Source of the DNA: DASTBU01 sp035711845
Lineage (GTDB): Bacteria > Acidobacteriota > Vicinamibacteria > Vicinamibacterales > 2-12-FULL-66-21
NCBI GenBank assembly: GCA_035711845.1
Contig: DASTBU010000124.1
Location: forward strand, 1 to 40,609
DNA: 40,609 nt
Reading direction: 5' to 3'
Part shown: positions 1 to 8,831 of the stretch, in pieces
How the letters are laid out: each line of letters opens with the position of its first letter
How positions within the stretch are numbered: position 1 is the stretch's first letter
Notes under the pieces: model-generated
Databases searched by the model: none
The model's input: the letters and a program-made list of their open reading frames with translations, nothing else
What the model was told of the DNA's origin: nothing
Made by a program: the position numbers and the translations under genes

Positions 1-1206
1 GGCGCGCGCCGGACGCAGGTATCGGCACGGAACTCGCTGCAGTGGCTGCTCGTCGGCGCGCAGGTGGCGCTGTCGGTCACGCTGCTGACCACCGCCGGCC
101 TGCTCGGCCGCAGCCTGCACGCGCTCTCCCGCATCGATCCGGGCTTCGAGACGCGCCGCGTGCTGACGTTTCGCATGAGCGGGAGCTGGGGCGAGACGTC
201 CGATTTCGCGCGCGTTGTCGAGCGGATCGACACCGCGATCGCCGCGCTCGAGGCACTGCCGGGCGTGGAGTCGGCCGCCACCATCGGCTGGTCGCTGCCT
301 GGCGTGCCCACGCAATTCGAGACGACTTTCGAGCTCGCGGAAGCCAGCTCCGCCGCCGGCCCGCCGCTTGTGGCCGAAGGGCGTGCCGTCTCACCCGAGT
401 ATTTCGCCACGATGCGGATCCCGATCGTCGCGGGGGAGCTGTGCCGACGACGCGCCGCCGTTGCCGGCGCGGAGGCGATGGTGAACCGCGCGTTCGTCAC
501 CAGGTATGTCGCCGACCGGCCCTCAGCTGTCGGGTTGCACCTTCGTGACACCGGAAATCCGTCCCCGGCGCCGGTGCGCATCGTCGGCGTGGTTGGCGAC
601 GCGCGCGAACGAGGCATCGCGAGCCAAGCCAGTCCGGCGGTGTACTGGTGCGCCAGCGCTCCGAATCCGATGCCGTACTTTCTCGTCCGGACCGATGGCG
701 ATCCGCTCGCGCTGGCGCGCGACGTCCGGCTGAAGATGAAAGAGCTCGAGCCCCTGCGCTCCATCTACGACATCGCACCGCTCGAGCAGCGGATCGGCGA
801 CGCGTTTGCCGAGAATCGACTCCGTGCCGCGCTCGTCGCGCTGTTTGCGGCCGCGGCGCTCTCACTGTCGGCCGTTGGCCTGTACGGCACCCTGAGTTAC
901 GCCGTGAGCCTGCGGCGCAGGGAGGTCGGGCTTCGCCTGGCGCTCGGCGCGACCCGCCGCCGCATTCTGTCCGGCTTCATGGCACACGCCTTGCGGGTCG
1001 TCGGTGTCGCGTGCGTCGTCGGCGTCGCGCTCGCCCTCGCGTCGACGCGTCTCATTGCCGGCATGCTGTTCGGCGTCTCGCCGTCCGATCCGTTGACGCT
1101 TGGCGGCGTCATTGTCGTCGTCATCGCCGTCGCTGCGCTCTCAGTGCTGGTGCCATCGACGCGCGCCGCGCTGCTGGAACCGATGCAGGTGCTCCGGGAG
1201 CAGTAG
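1..1206 (+). CDS. ADOP/MacB-like ABC transporter permease, C-terminal half (cut by window start)
   Basis: The frame is open from base 1 to the TAG at 1204-1206, giving about 401 residues of a protein that begins outside the window. It matches the second half of the duplicated MacB/FtsX-type permeases common in Acidobacteriota: a membrane segment at once (VGAQVALSVTLLTTAGLLG), a periplasmic MacB_PCD-like region with the phrase IDPGF and a conserved VGVVGDARE stretch, then a final FtsX domain with three membrane segments and the typical RRREVGLRLALGA loop. The C-terminus is intact. No ATPase is encoded nearby, as is usual for these orphan permeases, so the substrate is unknown. The AGELCRRR stretch differs from the corresponding region of the two other permeases here, suggesting another subfamily rather than a recent local duplicate. 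Confidence 0.88.
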   Translation, partial: GARRTQVSARNSLQWLLVGAQVALSVTLLTTAGLLGRSLHALSRIDPGFETRRVLTFRMSGSWGETSDFARVVERIDTAIAALEALPGVESAATIGWSLPGVPTQFETTFELAEASSAAGPPLVAEGRAVSPEYFATMRIPIVAGELCRRRAAVAGAEAMVNRAFVTRYVADRPSAVGLHLRDTGNPSPAPVRIVGVVGDARERGIASQASPAVYWCASAPNPMPYFLVRTDGDPLALARDVRLKMKELEPLRSIYDIAPLEQRIGDAFAENRLRAALVALFAAAALSLSAVGLYGTLSYAVSLRRREVGLRLALGATRRRILSGFMAHALRVVGVACVVGVALALASTRLIAGMLFGVSPSDPLTLGGVIVVVIAVAALSVLVPSTRAALLEPMQVLREQ

Positions 1207-1381
1207 AGGGGTAACAATCGCTTGCGCCTGGAACGGGCGCGAGGCCCGGTTTGTCTGCCGGCCGTTCGCCTGCGAGCGAAAACTCACTGTCCTGCGGTCG
1301 CGTCGCTCGAGGCCGTCGCCGGCCGGTGGGGAATCGCAGAATCGGCCGACAGCGAAGGAAGCATGTGTTTCCTGGTGGTGC

Positions 1382-1456
1382 GATTGATTCGCGCCGCGCG
1401 GCGGCCGGCAGCGAGCAGGGGAGCAGCACGAGGGCAGCGAGCGCAGCCGGCACGAG
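1382..1456 (-). pseudogene. Decayed C-terminal tail of an ADOP permease
   Basis: Bases 1382-1456 align by eye with 4711-4786, the 3' end of the minus-strand permease, with about 10 differences over about 76 bases. Read on the minus strand it gives VPAALAALVLLPCSLP, recognisable against VPVGLAAVALLACWLP of the intact gene, after which the frame is lost. It is a relic of a second minus-strand permease. The rest of 1207-1530 holds nothing I recognise. Confidence 0.6.
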
Positions 1457-1530
1457 CATCCGCGGTGCTTGTCATCCACGAGGTGGTCGACCGCGCCGAC
1501 TTCTTCGCCATGCAGGTGAGAAAATCGTGA

Positions 1531-1580
1531 TTTGACGGGACCTCGCATATCATGGTATATCACACTTCGTTATAACGAGG
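1531..1580 (+). promoter_or_regulatory. Promoter and putative PadR operator upstream of the first padR gene
   Basis: TTTGAC (1531-1536) and GTATAT (1555-1560), separated by 18 bases, form a plausible -35/-10 pair. The -10 overlaps ATCATGGTATATCACAC (1549-1565), which is nearly identical to ATCATGATATATCGCAC at the second padR gene (7754-7770). A perfect 12-base palindrome TCGTTATAACGA follows at 1567-1578 and runs into the ribosome binding site GAGG (1577-1580), six bases before the ATG. PadR proteins usually repress their own operon through AT-rich dyads, so autoregulation is likely; which dyad is the operator is not certain. Confidence 0.55.
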
Positions 1581-1586
1581 TCTGAC

Positions 1587-1946
1587 ATGTCACGAAACAT
1601 TGATTCAGAAATCGACGCCCTGCTCCCGCTGGCGCCGGCATTCCTGCACATCCTGATCGCGCTCGGCGAAGACGAGCGGCACGGCTACAGCATCATGCAA
1701 GACGTCGCCGAGCGCACCGGCGGGCGCGTCCGCCTGAGCCCCGGCACGCTCTATGGCTCAATCAAGCGGATGCTGGAGGAGGGCCTGATCGAGGAGTTGA
1801 CCACCGGCGCCGCCGGAGCGGACGAGCGCCGCCGCTTCTATCGCATCACGAAGTTCGGTCGCCGCGTCGTCGCCGCCGAGGCCGAACGTATGCGCTCGCT
1901 GCTCTCGCAGGCGCGCGTGTCCGGGCTGCTGCCAGGGCGCTCCTAG
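1587..1946 (+). CDS. PadR family transcriptional regulator
   Basis: This 119-residue protein is a PadR winged-helix repressor. It has the family signature HGYSIMQDV followed by LSPGTLYGSIKRMLEEGLIEE, which is the recognition helix and wing, and then a short C-terminal helix for dimerisation. The ATG at 1587 has GAGG at proper distance. The leader MSRNIDSEIDALLPLAPAFLHILIAL is typical of PadR proteins encoded just upstream of ADOP permeases. The permease gene starts 60 bases downstream, so the two very probably form one operon with PadR controlling permease expression. The effector is unknown. Confidence 0.92.
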   Translation: MSRNIDSEIDALLPLAPAFLHILIALGEDERHGYSIMQDVAERTGGRVRLSPGTLYGSIKRMLEEGLIEELTTGAAGADERRRFYRITKFGRRVVAAEAERMRSLLSQARVSGLLPGRS

Positions 1947-1953
1947 GCACACC

Positions 1954-2010
1954 ATGGACGTCGAGGATGCGACCTTCGACATGCCAGCGCCGAGGAAGCC
2001 ACCGCTATGA
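1954..2010 (+). other. Possible 18-codon upstream reading frame coupled to the permease start
   Basis: An ATG at 1954 opens an 18-codon frame whose TGA (2008-2010) overlaps the permease ATG (2007-2009) as ATGA. It fills the gap between padR and the permease. It has no recognisable product and no strong ribosome binding site of its own, so it may be chance; if translated it would couple the two genes. Confidence 0.2.
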
Positions 2011-4598
2011 CCCGCACCACGCTCTCCGAGCGTTTGTACCGGCTCCTGCTCCGCTGCTACCCCGGTGAGTTCAGGGACGACTACGAGCGCGAGATGATGC
2101 TCGCCTTTCGCGAGCGGCTGTCGCACGACCGCGGCCTCGGCCTCGGCGCCGTGCTTCGACTCTGGGGCCAGCTGATCGCCGACTCCCTCTTCCGCGCGCC
2201 GTGGGAGCACCTCGACGTCCTGCGCCAGGACGTCCGGTACACGTTCCGCTCGCTGCGCCGTGCGAAGGTGTTCGCGCTGACCGCCATCGCCACGATTGCG
2301 CTCGGCGTCGGCGCCAACACCGCGATCTTCAGCGTTGTCCATGCCGTCGCGCTGCGGCCGCTGCCCTACGAGGCGGCGGACCGGCTGGTGCGGATCTGGG
2401 AGCGCAACGATTCGCTCGGGGTCACCGCGTTCGCGGTTTCGCTGCCGAATTATGTGACGTGGCGCGCGCGCGCGCGGTCGCTCGACGTCGCCGGCTGGCG
2501 CGGCGGCAGCGTCACGCTGCGGGGCAAGGGGGACCCAGCCCGGGTCACCTCGGTGACGATCTCGCCAGACTACTTCCGCCTGTTGAGCGTGAAGCCGGTA
2601 GCAGGCCGCGTGTTGACCCCTGCGGACGAAAACCCGGCGGCGGGCAACCCTGCCGTCATCCGCGATTCACTGTGGCGGCGCCAGTTCGACGCCGATCCCG
2701 GGATCGTCGGCAGCTCGGTCAGCGTCGGCGGGCAGCCCTACACGGTCGTCGGCATCATCCCCGAAGACAGCGTGCCGCTTGCCGCCGAGCTCTACATGCC
2801 CCTGCGATTCGACCCGGCCCAGGAAGACCGTGACAACCGCATCTCCAACGTCATCGCGCGAATTAGGCCCGGTTTCACATTCGAGCAGGCGCAGGCGGAA
2901 ATGCAGACGATCGCGCGGCAAATCGAGGCGGAGTTCCCGGCGTCGAACAAGGGCTGGGGAATCACGATGAGCACGGTCTACGACTGGCTCATTCCCGAGG
3001 CCACGCGCAACGCGATGTACGTGCTGCTCGGGACCGTCGGCTGCCTTCTCCTGATCGCGTGCGCGAACGTCGCCAACCTGCTCCTCGCCAGGGGCGCGTC
3101 GCGCAAGCGCGAGCTGGCCATGCGGATGGCGATCGGCGCGGCCCGGCGACGGCTCGTGCGACAGATGCTGACCGAGGGCTTCGTGCTCGCCATACTTGGC
3201 GGGGCGGCCGGCGTGCTTCTCGCCTCCTGGACGCTGCCGATGCTGCGCGCCTGGCTCCCGACCGCCTTGCCGCGTGCGAACGAGACGACGCTCAGCGTAC
3301 CCGTGTTGCTCTTCTCGCTCGGCGTGTGCCTCGTCACCGGCATCGCGTTCGCCATCCTGCCAGCTCTCGCCTCCTCTCGCGGCGATGTCGTTGAGTCGCT
3401 CAAGGAAGGTGGGCGCGGCAGCTCGACGTCCGGCGGCCGCTCGCGCCAGGTGCTGGCGGCGGCGCAGGTCGCGCTCGCCACGGTGCTGCTGGTCGGCGCG
3501 GGGTTACTCGTCCAGAGCCTGATTCGGCTGCAGCGTGTCGACCTGGGTTTCGACCCCGCGAACGTCACGACCGGGATGATGGGGCTCCAGGGACGTGACG
3601 TGAAACCGGGAACGGAGTGGGACGCGTTCTACCGACAGCTGCTCGAGAAGATCGCCGCCGCGCCGGGTGTCGAATCCGTCGGCCTGTCGAGCGGCGCGCC
3701 GTTCGGCGGCGGCAATACGGGCATGCCGCTCACGGCCGTCGGCCAGTCGCAGCTTGGCGGCGCGTCGCTGCAAACGGACTGGCGCATGGTCAGTCCCAGC
3801 TACTTCAAGACGCTGCGCATCCCACTGTTGCGCGGCCGCTCTTTTTCGGACGCGGGCGGCACCGCCGACGAGAACCGGCTGATCGTCAGCGCGACCATGG
3901 CGCGCCGGTTCTGGGGCGATGCCGATCCGATCGGCCGCCAGATACAGGCCGGACCGAACGGGATCTGGACCGTCGTCGGCGTGGTCGGCGACGTCCGCAA
4001 CATCGATCTCTCGCTGACACCGACACCGACGATGTACATCTCGGCGACGCGCTACGTGTGGCCCACGATGACGGTCGTGATTCGGGCAGACGAGCGGGCG
4101 CAGGCCGGCGCCGTCCTGCAGCAGGCCGTGAAAGAGATGGATCCGCAGCTCGCGGTCTACAACGTGCGGGACATGCACGCGCTGATCGAACAAAGCGCGT
4201 CGCAGCCACGCCTCAACGCGTCGCTCGTGGCGATGTTCGCCGGCCTCGCGGCACTACTGGCCGCGCTCGGCATCTACGGCGTGCTGGCCTATCTCGTGTC
4301 GCAGCGCACGCAGGAGATCGGGATCCGCATGGCGCTCGGTGCCGAGCGGTCGACCGTGCTGCGCCTGGTGCTGTCACGCGGTCTCTGGCTGGCCAGCGCC
4401 GGCCTGGTCCTGGGCATCGCCGGTGCACTCGCTGTCGCCCGCTGGATTGAATCGCTGCTGTTCGAGGTGCGGGCGCGCGACCCGTGGACGATCGCCGCCG
4501 CGGTTGCCATGGTGGCGGCGATCGCCACGCTCGCCAGCTATCTGCCGGCGCGGAGGGCGTCGCGAGTCGATCCTCTCGTCGCACTCCGCCCGGAATAG
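2007..4598 (+). CDS. ADOP family (MacB/FtsX-like) duplicated ABC permease
   Basis: This complete 863-residue protein has the ADOP layout: a soluble N-terminal helix region (about 1-60, LYRLLLRCYPGEFRDDYEREM), then membrane segment, MacB_PCD periplasmic domain and FtsX domain, and the same unit repeated from about residue 490. The first unit shows IALGVGANTAIFSVVHAV and the loop KRELAMRMAIGAARRRLVRQ; the second shows QEIGIRMALGAERSTVL. It ends with ARRASRVDPLVALRPE. GAGGAAG before the ATG is a fair ribosome binding site. It follows its PadR regulator by 60 bases. As an orphan permease it may act with an ATPase encoded elsewhere; MacB relatives are mechanotransmitters or exporters, but the substrate cannot be read from sequence. 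Confidence 0.92.
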   Translation: MTRTTLSERLYRLLLRCYPGEFRDDYEREMMLAFRERLSHDRGLGLGAVLRLWGQLIADSLFRAPWEHLDVLRQDVRYTFRSLRRAKVFALTAIATIALGVGANTAIFSVVHAVALRPLPYEAADRLVRIWERNDSLGVTAFAVSLPNYVTWRARARSLDVAGWRGGSVTLRGKGDPARVTSVTISPDYFRLLSVKPVAGRVLTPADENPAAGNPAVIRDSLWRRQFDADPGIVGSSVSVGGQPYTVVGIIPEDSVPLAAELYMPLRFDPAQEDRDNRISNVIARIRPGFTFEQAQAEMQTIARQIEAEFPASNKGWGITMSTVYDWLIPEATRNAMYVLLGTVGCLLLIACANVANLLLARGASRKRELAMRMAIGAARRRLVRQMLTEGFVLAILGGAAGVLLASWTLPMLRAWLPTALPRANETTLSVPVLLFSLGVCLVTGIAFAILPALASSRGDVVESLKEGGRGSSTSGGRSRQVLAAAQVALATVLLVGAGLLVQSLIRLQRVDLGFDPANVTTGMMGLQGRDVKPGTEWDAFYRQLLEKIAAAPGVESVGLSSGAPFGGGNTGMPLTAVGQSQLGGASLQTDWRMVSPSYFKTLRIPLLRGRSFSDAGGTADENRLIVSATMARRFWGDADPIGRQIQAGPNGIWTVVGVVGDVRNIDLSLTPTPTMYISATRYVWPTMTVVIRADERAQAGAVLQQAVKEMDPQLAVYNVRDMHALIEQSASQPRLNASLVAMFAGLAALLAALGIYGVLAYLVSQRTQEIGIRMALGAERSTVLRLVLSRGLWLASAGLVLGIAGALAVARWIESLLFEVRARDPWTIAAAVAMVAAIATLASYLPARRASRVDPLVALRPE

Positions 4599-4687
4599 AA
4601 GTGTCCAGTTCGGATTCTTTCCGCGCCTGGAGGTGCTGGTCGCGGATCTCTCGGGTGCGGCACGCAGGCTGACCGGCCGCCCGCTCC

Positions 4688-7381
4688 TTAGAGACGGAGC
4701 GCCTCGAGCGGATCGATTCGCGCCGCGCGCCGGCCAGGCAGCCAGCAGGCGAGCAGCGCGACGGCAGCGAGCCCAACCGGCACGAGAACGAGGGTCACGG
4801 GATCCGTCGGCCCGACGCCAAAGAGCAGCCCGCGGATCGCCGGACCCAGCGCGAGCGCGCCCGCGAGCCCCAGCGCGCTGCCGAACGCCGTGAGCACCAG
4901 CCCCCGGCCGAGGACGAGCGCGAAGAGGTCGCGGGGCTGCGCGCCGAGCGCGAGCCGCACGCCGAGCTCGTGGCGCCGCTGCGCGACAGCGTAGCTCATG
5001 ACGCCGTACACGCCAATGCCGGCCAGCAGCGCGGCGGCGGCGGCGAACATCGCCAGGAGCAGCGCACCGAACCGTTGCGGCGCAATCGAGTTCGCGGCGA
5101 GCGATGACAGCGTGGAGATCCGCGCGACGGCCACGTCCCGATCCAGCCGCGACACCTCACGCCGCAGGATGCTGGCAAGTGTAGCGGGATCGCCCTGGGC
5201 GCGCAGTGCGACCGTCATCGACGACCAGGAGTTCTGGTGGTGCGGAACATAGACGAGCGGCTGGTCCTCGTCCGCGAGACCGTTGTAGCGGACGTTGGCG
5301 ACGACGCCAACGATCTCACGCAGGAGATTCTCGTCGCGCCAGGACCGCAGCCGCCTGCCGAGGGGATCGGCGTTCCCGAACACGCCCGCAGCCATCGTCT
5401 CGTTGATGATCATCACGGGGCGAGAGTCCGCCGTGTCGCGTTGCGTGAAGGCCCGGCCGCGGACGATCGGAATCCCGAGCGTCCGAAAATAGTCGGGCGT
5501 GACGACGTTCCACTGGGCCGGATGATCCGAGGACGCGGGCGGTTCGGGTTGTCCCTCCACCAGGAACACGCGGCCGAGACCAAACCCTCGGCCACCGGCC
5601 GGCAGGTACGACGTCGCCGCGGCTGCCTCGACGCCGGGCGCCGACGCGAGCGCATCGATCAGCCGGTCGTAGAACTGCGCACGCGCCGCCGGCTCGGGGT
5701 ATCGAGCCGACGGAGCGACGATCCGGCCGGCAAGGATCTTCTCCACATCGACGCCGGAATCGCGCCGCATCAGGTGGCTGAAGCTACGCAGCATCAGCCC
5801 GGCACCAACCAGAAGAACGATCGCCAGCGCCATCTGCGCCACGACGAGCGCGTCGCGGAGACGCCCGGCCCGGCGGCCGGAGCCGGCGGCGCGGCCGCTC
5901 TCGCGCAGAGCCTCAGCCGGGCGAGGGGCGCACGCGGCGAGCGCAGGCACGAGACCGAATAACACCGCCGTCGCGACGGTGAGACCTGCGGCGGCGGCGA
6001 GTACGGCCCCCTCAACCCTCATGCTGTCGATCATCGGCAGTTCCGGCGGGGCCGCGGCCCTGAGCGCGCCTGCGAACCATCGTGCGACGAACACCCCTGC
6101 CGCGCCGCCGGCGACGGCCAGCACGAGGCTCTCCGTCATCATCTGGCGCACGAGCCGCGCGCGGCTTGCGCCAAGCGCCGACCGCAGCGTCAGCTCGCGC
6201 GCGCGATCCGCGCCGCGCGCCAGCAGCAGGTTGGCGAGATTGACGCATGCGATGAGCAGCACGAAGCCGGCACCGGCGAGCAGCATGAACAGGCCGGTCC
6301 GCAGCTCGGGCTCGACCAGGTATTCGCGCGCGGGAATGAGATCCGTCGTCCAGCCCGTGCGCGATTCGGGGTGCTCCTGCGCGACGCGATCGGCGATCGC
6401 TGCCACACGGGCGCGCGCCTGCGCGAGCGGGACGTCCGGCCGCAACCGGGCGATTGAGAGCCAGATCATGTTGTCGCGCCGGCGGCGCACGTCGTCCACC
6501 AGCAACGAGGGCTTCAGGGGGAACCACACGTCCTGTTTCGCAGGCCACATGCGCTCCTCCTGGACGACGCCGACGATGACCCTCACGGTACCGGCGACGC
6601 GGAACCCCCTGCCGGCAATCTGCGGATCGGCGCCAAAGCGCCGCTTCCAGAGCGCCTCTGAAATGACCACCACGTGCTCGGCGTCGGCGGCATGGTCGGA
6701 CGGCATGAACACGCGGCCGGCGAGCGGCTGCGTCTGCATCAAATCGAAGTACTCGTCCGACACCTGCAGGGCATCGACGCGTTCCGGTGCATCGCCGCCG
6801 GCGATGTCGATCTGAATGGGTCCGAACAGCGCCACGTGGTCGAACACGTCCCGCTGCTCCCTCCAGTCCTCGTAGTCCGCGTACGGCGTGCTGCCACGCA
6901 AGATGTTGCGCGCCCGATTGACGCTGACGGGGACGACGAGGCGATCCGCCTCCGCGATGGCGAGCGGCCGGTACAGGACGGCGTAGACGGCGCTGAAGAT
7001 CGCAACCGTGCCGCCGATGCCCAGCGCGAGCGTCAGCAGCGCGACCGCGGTGAAACCGGGGCTGCGCCGCAGCATCCGCATGGCGTAGCGCACGTCCTGC
7101 CACCAGGTGACGAGCGATGGACGGCTCGGCGGAGCGCCTGGCGGCGGCAGCGACGGCGGTGCTGCAATCGTCCGCGTCAGCTCCTCGCGCATGCGGCGAT
7201 CGTCGGCGAGCTCGGCGAGCGCCGCGGTCCGCGCCTCGTCATCGCTGCGGCCCATCGCACGCATCTCGGCGTACCGGTCGTCAAGGTGCTGCTCCAGCTC
7301 CTGCGCGATCTCCGCTTCCCGCGCTGGATCCAGGTTCGCCGCCTCGAGCCGCCGCCGGATCTCCTGCCGCCATCGCGACAT
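4688..7381 (-). CDS. ADOP family (MacB/FtsX-like) duplicated ABC permease
   Basis: This 897-residue protein has the same duplicated build as its convergent neighbour. The N-terminal soluble part (MSRWRQEIRRRLEAANL, then a helix rich in Glu and Asp around EIAQELEQHLDDRYAEM) is the variant linked to PadR regulators of the HGYEIGKLI type. The first membrane unit begins with LALGIGGTVAIFSAVYAVLY; the second ends ARIDPLEALRL. The open frame extends 53 codons upstream through the regulator gene, but the ATG at 7381 preceded by GAGGAGG is the clear start, two bases from the padR stop. Regulator and permease form a minus-strand operon. Substrate unknown. Confidence 0.92.
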   Translation of the reverse strand: MSRWRQEIRRRLEAANLDPAREAEIAQELEQHLDDRYAEMRAMGRSDDEARTAALAELADDRRMREELTRTIAAPPSLPPPGAPPSRPSLVTWWQDVRYAMRMLRRSPGFTAVALLTLALGIGGTVAIFSAVYAVLYRPLAIAEADRLVVPVSVNRARNILRGSTPYADYEDWREQRDVFDHVALFGPIQIDIAGGDAPERVDALQVSDEYFDLMQTQPLAGRVFMPSDHAADAEHVVVISEALWKRRFGADPQIAGRGFRVAGTVRVIVGVVQEERMWPAKQDVWFPLKPSLLVDDVRRRRDNMIWLSIARLRPDVPLAQARARVAAIADRVAQEHPESRTGWTTDLIPAREYLVEPELRTGLFMLLAGAGFVLLIACVNLANLLLARGADRARELTLRSALGASRARLVRQMMTESLVLAVAGGAAGVFVARWFAGALRAAAPPELPMIDSMRVEGAVLAAAAGLTVATAVLFGLVPALAACAPRPAEALRESGRAAGSGRRAGRLRDALVVAQMALAIVLLVGAGLMLRSFSHLMRRDSGVDVEKILAGRIVAPSARYPEPAARAQFYDRLIDALASAPGVEAAAATSYLPAGGRGFGLGRVFLVEGQPEPPASSDHPAQWNVVTPDYFRTLGIPIVRGRAFTQRDTADSRPVMIINETMAAGVFGNADPLGRRLRSWRDENLLREIVGVVANVRYNGLADEDQPLVYVPHHQNSWSSMTVALRAQGDPATLASILRREVSRLDRDVAVARISTLSSLAANSIAPQRFGALLLAMFAAAAALLAGIGVYGVMSYAVAQRRHELGVRLALGAQPRDLFALVLGRGLVLTAFGSALGLAGALALGPAIRGLLFGVGPTDPVTLVLVPVGLAAVALLACWLPGRRAARIDPLEALRL

Positions 7382-7383
7382 CT

Positions 7384-7758
7384 CTACGCCTCCTCGATCC
7401 CGGCAATGCTGTTGATCGCCGCGGCGAACGCGCGCCAGGCGCTGCGCTGTTCGCCGAGCACGCGCCGGCCTGCAGCCGTCAGCCTGTAGTACCGGCGTCG
7501 CCGCTGACCCGCCTGCTCGACCCAGCGTCCTTGAATCCAACCGCGCCTCTCGAGGCGATAGAGCAGCGGATAGAGCGCGGCGGCGCTGAACGTCACGGTG
7601 CCGCCGGATCGCTGCCCGATCAGCTTGCCGATCTCGTAACCGTGCCGCGCGCGTGACTCGACGAGCGAGAGGATCAGGAGCTCGGCGCTGCCCTTCTTCA
7701 GCTCACGCGTCTGGATTCGCTGGAGCGTCGCCCGTGTCCGCCGTATATGTGTCATCAT
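7384..7758 (-). CDS. PadR family transcriptional regulator
   Basis: This 124-residue PadR repressor shows TRELKKGSAELLILSLVE, HGYEIGKLIGQRSGG and AALYPLLYRLERRGWI, covering the winged helix, then a basic wing (QRRRRYYRLTAAGRRVL) and a dimerisation helix. The frame is open far upstream, but family length and the promoter favour the ATGATG at 7758/7755. No ribosome binding site is visible and the -10 lies about 13 bases upstream, so the mRNA may be nearly leaderless. It overlaps the operator-like dyad at its own start, implying autoregulation. The permease begins two bases after its TAG. Confidence 0.88.
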   Translation of the reverse strand: MMTHIRRTRATLQRIQTRELKKGSAELLILSLVESRARHGYEIGKLIGQRSGGTVTFSAAALYPLLYRLERRGWIQGRWVEQAGQRRRRYYRLTAAGRRVLGEQRSAWRAFAAAINSIAGIEEA

Positions 7759-7800
7759 GATATATCGCACAGAGATAGCACCGAGGCGCTTCCACGTCAA
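7744..7800 (-). promoter_or_regulatory. Promoter and putative PadR operator of the minus-strand padR-permease operon
   Basis: On the minus strand TTGACG (7795-7800) and TATCTC (7772-7777) are spaced 17 bases apart, a good sigma-70-like pair. The imperfect AT-rich dyad TATAT...ATATA (7744-7766) covers the start codon and transcription start, and contains ATCATGATATATC, shared with the other padR promoter at 1549. Confidence 0.55.
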
Positions 7801-7946
7801 GCTGGAACGTGTAATCCGCGCGGCCTGGATCGGGGTGGCCGGCAGCGTGGCGCGGGAGGGCGGGTGGCAGCCAGGCGGAGCGCGCTGGATATCAGCCGTC
7901 GGGCACGGTAGCGCGCCTGGCCGGACACGCGACGTTCGATCGATCA

Positions 7947-8471
7947 TCACCCGGCGCGCGGCGGCGGGTCGATGACACTGCTGATGAGATCTCGCGCCAC
8001 GCCGTGATACGGCCGCCAGGCCCTCCACACCTCGGCCGCCCACTCCAGGACGCGCGTGGCGTGGACCTCCGGCGAATCAGCCATGGCCACGTCGAAGACA
8101 GTGATCGCCGCGCGCTCGGCCGGCGGATCGAGATGCGGCCACGCGGGTCGGGCGGCGAGACGCTGCAGGAAGGGTGCGACCCGGACCGGCGCGAGGCCCT
8201 CGGCCTGCGTGAGGTACAGCCCGGCGAGATGAATGCACACCGACTTGTCCGGATGCGGGCCGCCCGCGTGTTGCACGGTGTACGCGTCCACGCTCAGCTG
8301 GTGAACCCGCCCGAACAGCACCGCGTTCTCGAACTCGGCGGCGAGCACCTCCTCGAACACGGACCAGCACTCGGCCGACGCATTGAACTTGCGATCGTAG
8401 TGCCGGCGGCCGGCCGGCATCTCCAGCCCGCATCCAGGGCACGTCGTTATCGAGGGCTCTGAGACGGTCAT
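7947..8471 (-). CDS. DUF5946 family protein
   Basis: This protein of about 174 residues has an N-terminal CPGCGLEMP zinc-ribbon-like CxxC, followed by a region with SAECWSVFEEVLAAEF, VHQLSVDAYTVQHAGG and DKSVCIHLAGLYL. This is the pattern of the DUF5946 family as I recall it; its function is not known. The ATG at 8471 is chosen; a GTG three codons upstream (8480) is also possible and neither has a clear ribosome binding site. It lies 188 bases upstream of the padR start on the same strand, separated by the padR promoter, so it is probably a separate unit. Confidence 0.75.
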   Translation of the reverse strand: MTVSEPSITTCPGCGLEMPAGRRHYDRKFNASAECWSVFEEVLAAEFENAVLFGRVHQLSVDAYTVQHAGGPHPDKSVCIHLAGLYLTQAEGLAPVRVAPFLQRLAARPAWPHLDPPAERAAITVFDVAMADSPEVHATRVLEWAAEVWRAWRPYHGVARDLISSVIDPPPRAG

Positions 8472-8524
8472 CGCTGACACAAGGTTGCCACACAGCAGTC
8501 TATGCGACGAAAGCGGATACGTAT

Positions 8525-8762
8525 ATGCCGAAGCTGACTCTCAGCGTGGACGAAAAGGTGGGTCGAGGCGCCAAGCGCCACGCGGCCGCCCGAGGTAGGT
8601 CCTCCCGGCCTCGTCGAGCGTCACCTCGATCTGCTGGCGACGCCGCCCGGGGCCGACGACCGGACGCCATTTCTGCGTATGCTCCGCGGCGCGTTCTGTG
8701 AGGGCCGCGTCGCGGTTTCTGTCAGCCCAGGCGGAATTACGTGGATGAACCCGCAGCCTTGA
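8525..8762 (+). pseudogene. VapB-like (DUF6364-type) antitoxin, frameshifted and C-terminally altered
   Basis: From the ATG at 8525 the frame reads MPKLTLSVDEKV...AKRHAAARGRSSR, the typical N-terminus of ribbon-helix-helix antitoxins that pair with PIN toxins. At about 8609 homology jumps by one base to the next frame, which continues LVERHLDLLATPPGAD and FLRMLRGAF up to the TGA at 8760-8762. The usual C-terminal toxin-binding tail is replaced by unrelated sequence, and no PIN-domain gene follows before the kinase on the other strand. This is a dead orphan antitoxin. A single-base sequencing error could explain the frameshift but not the missing tail and toxin. Confidence 0.65.
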
Positions 8763-8831
8763 CACGCCAGGGGTTTTGATCGCGGCCCGCTCGCGGCGCC
8801 CGCTGCCCGGCGCTCGGCCATCGCGCTCCGC

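Noticed and set aside
1222..1530. Small open frames between the first permease and padR
   Set aside because: They have no motif or ribosome binding site and overlap a minus-strand permease relic.
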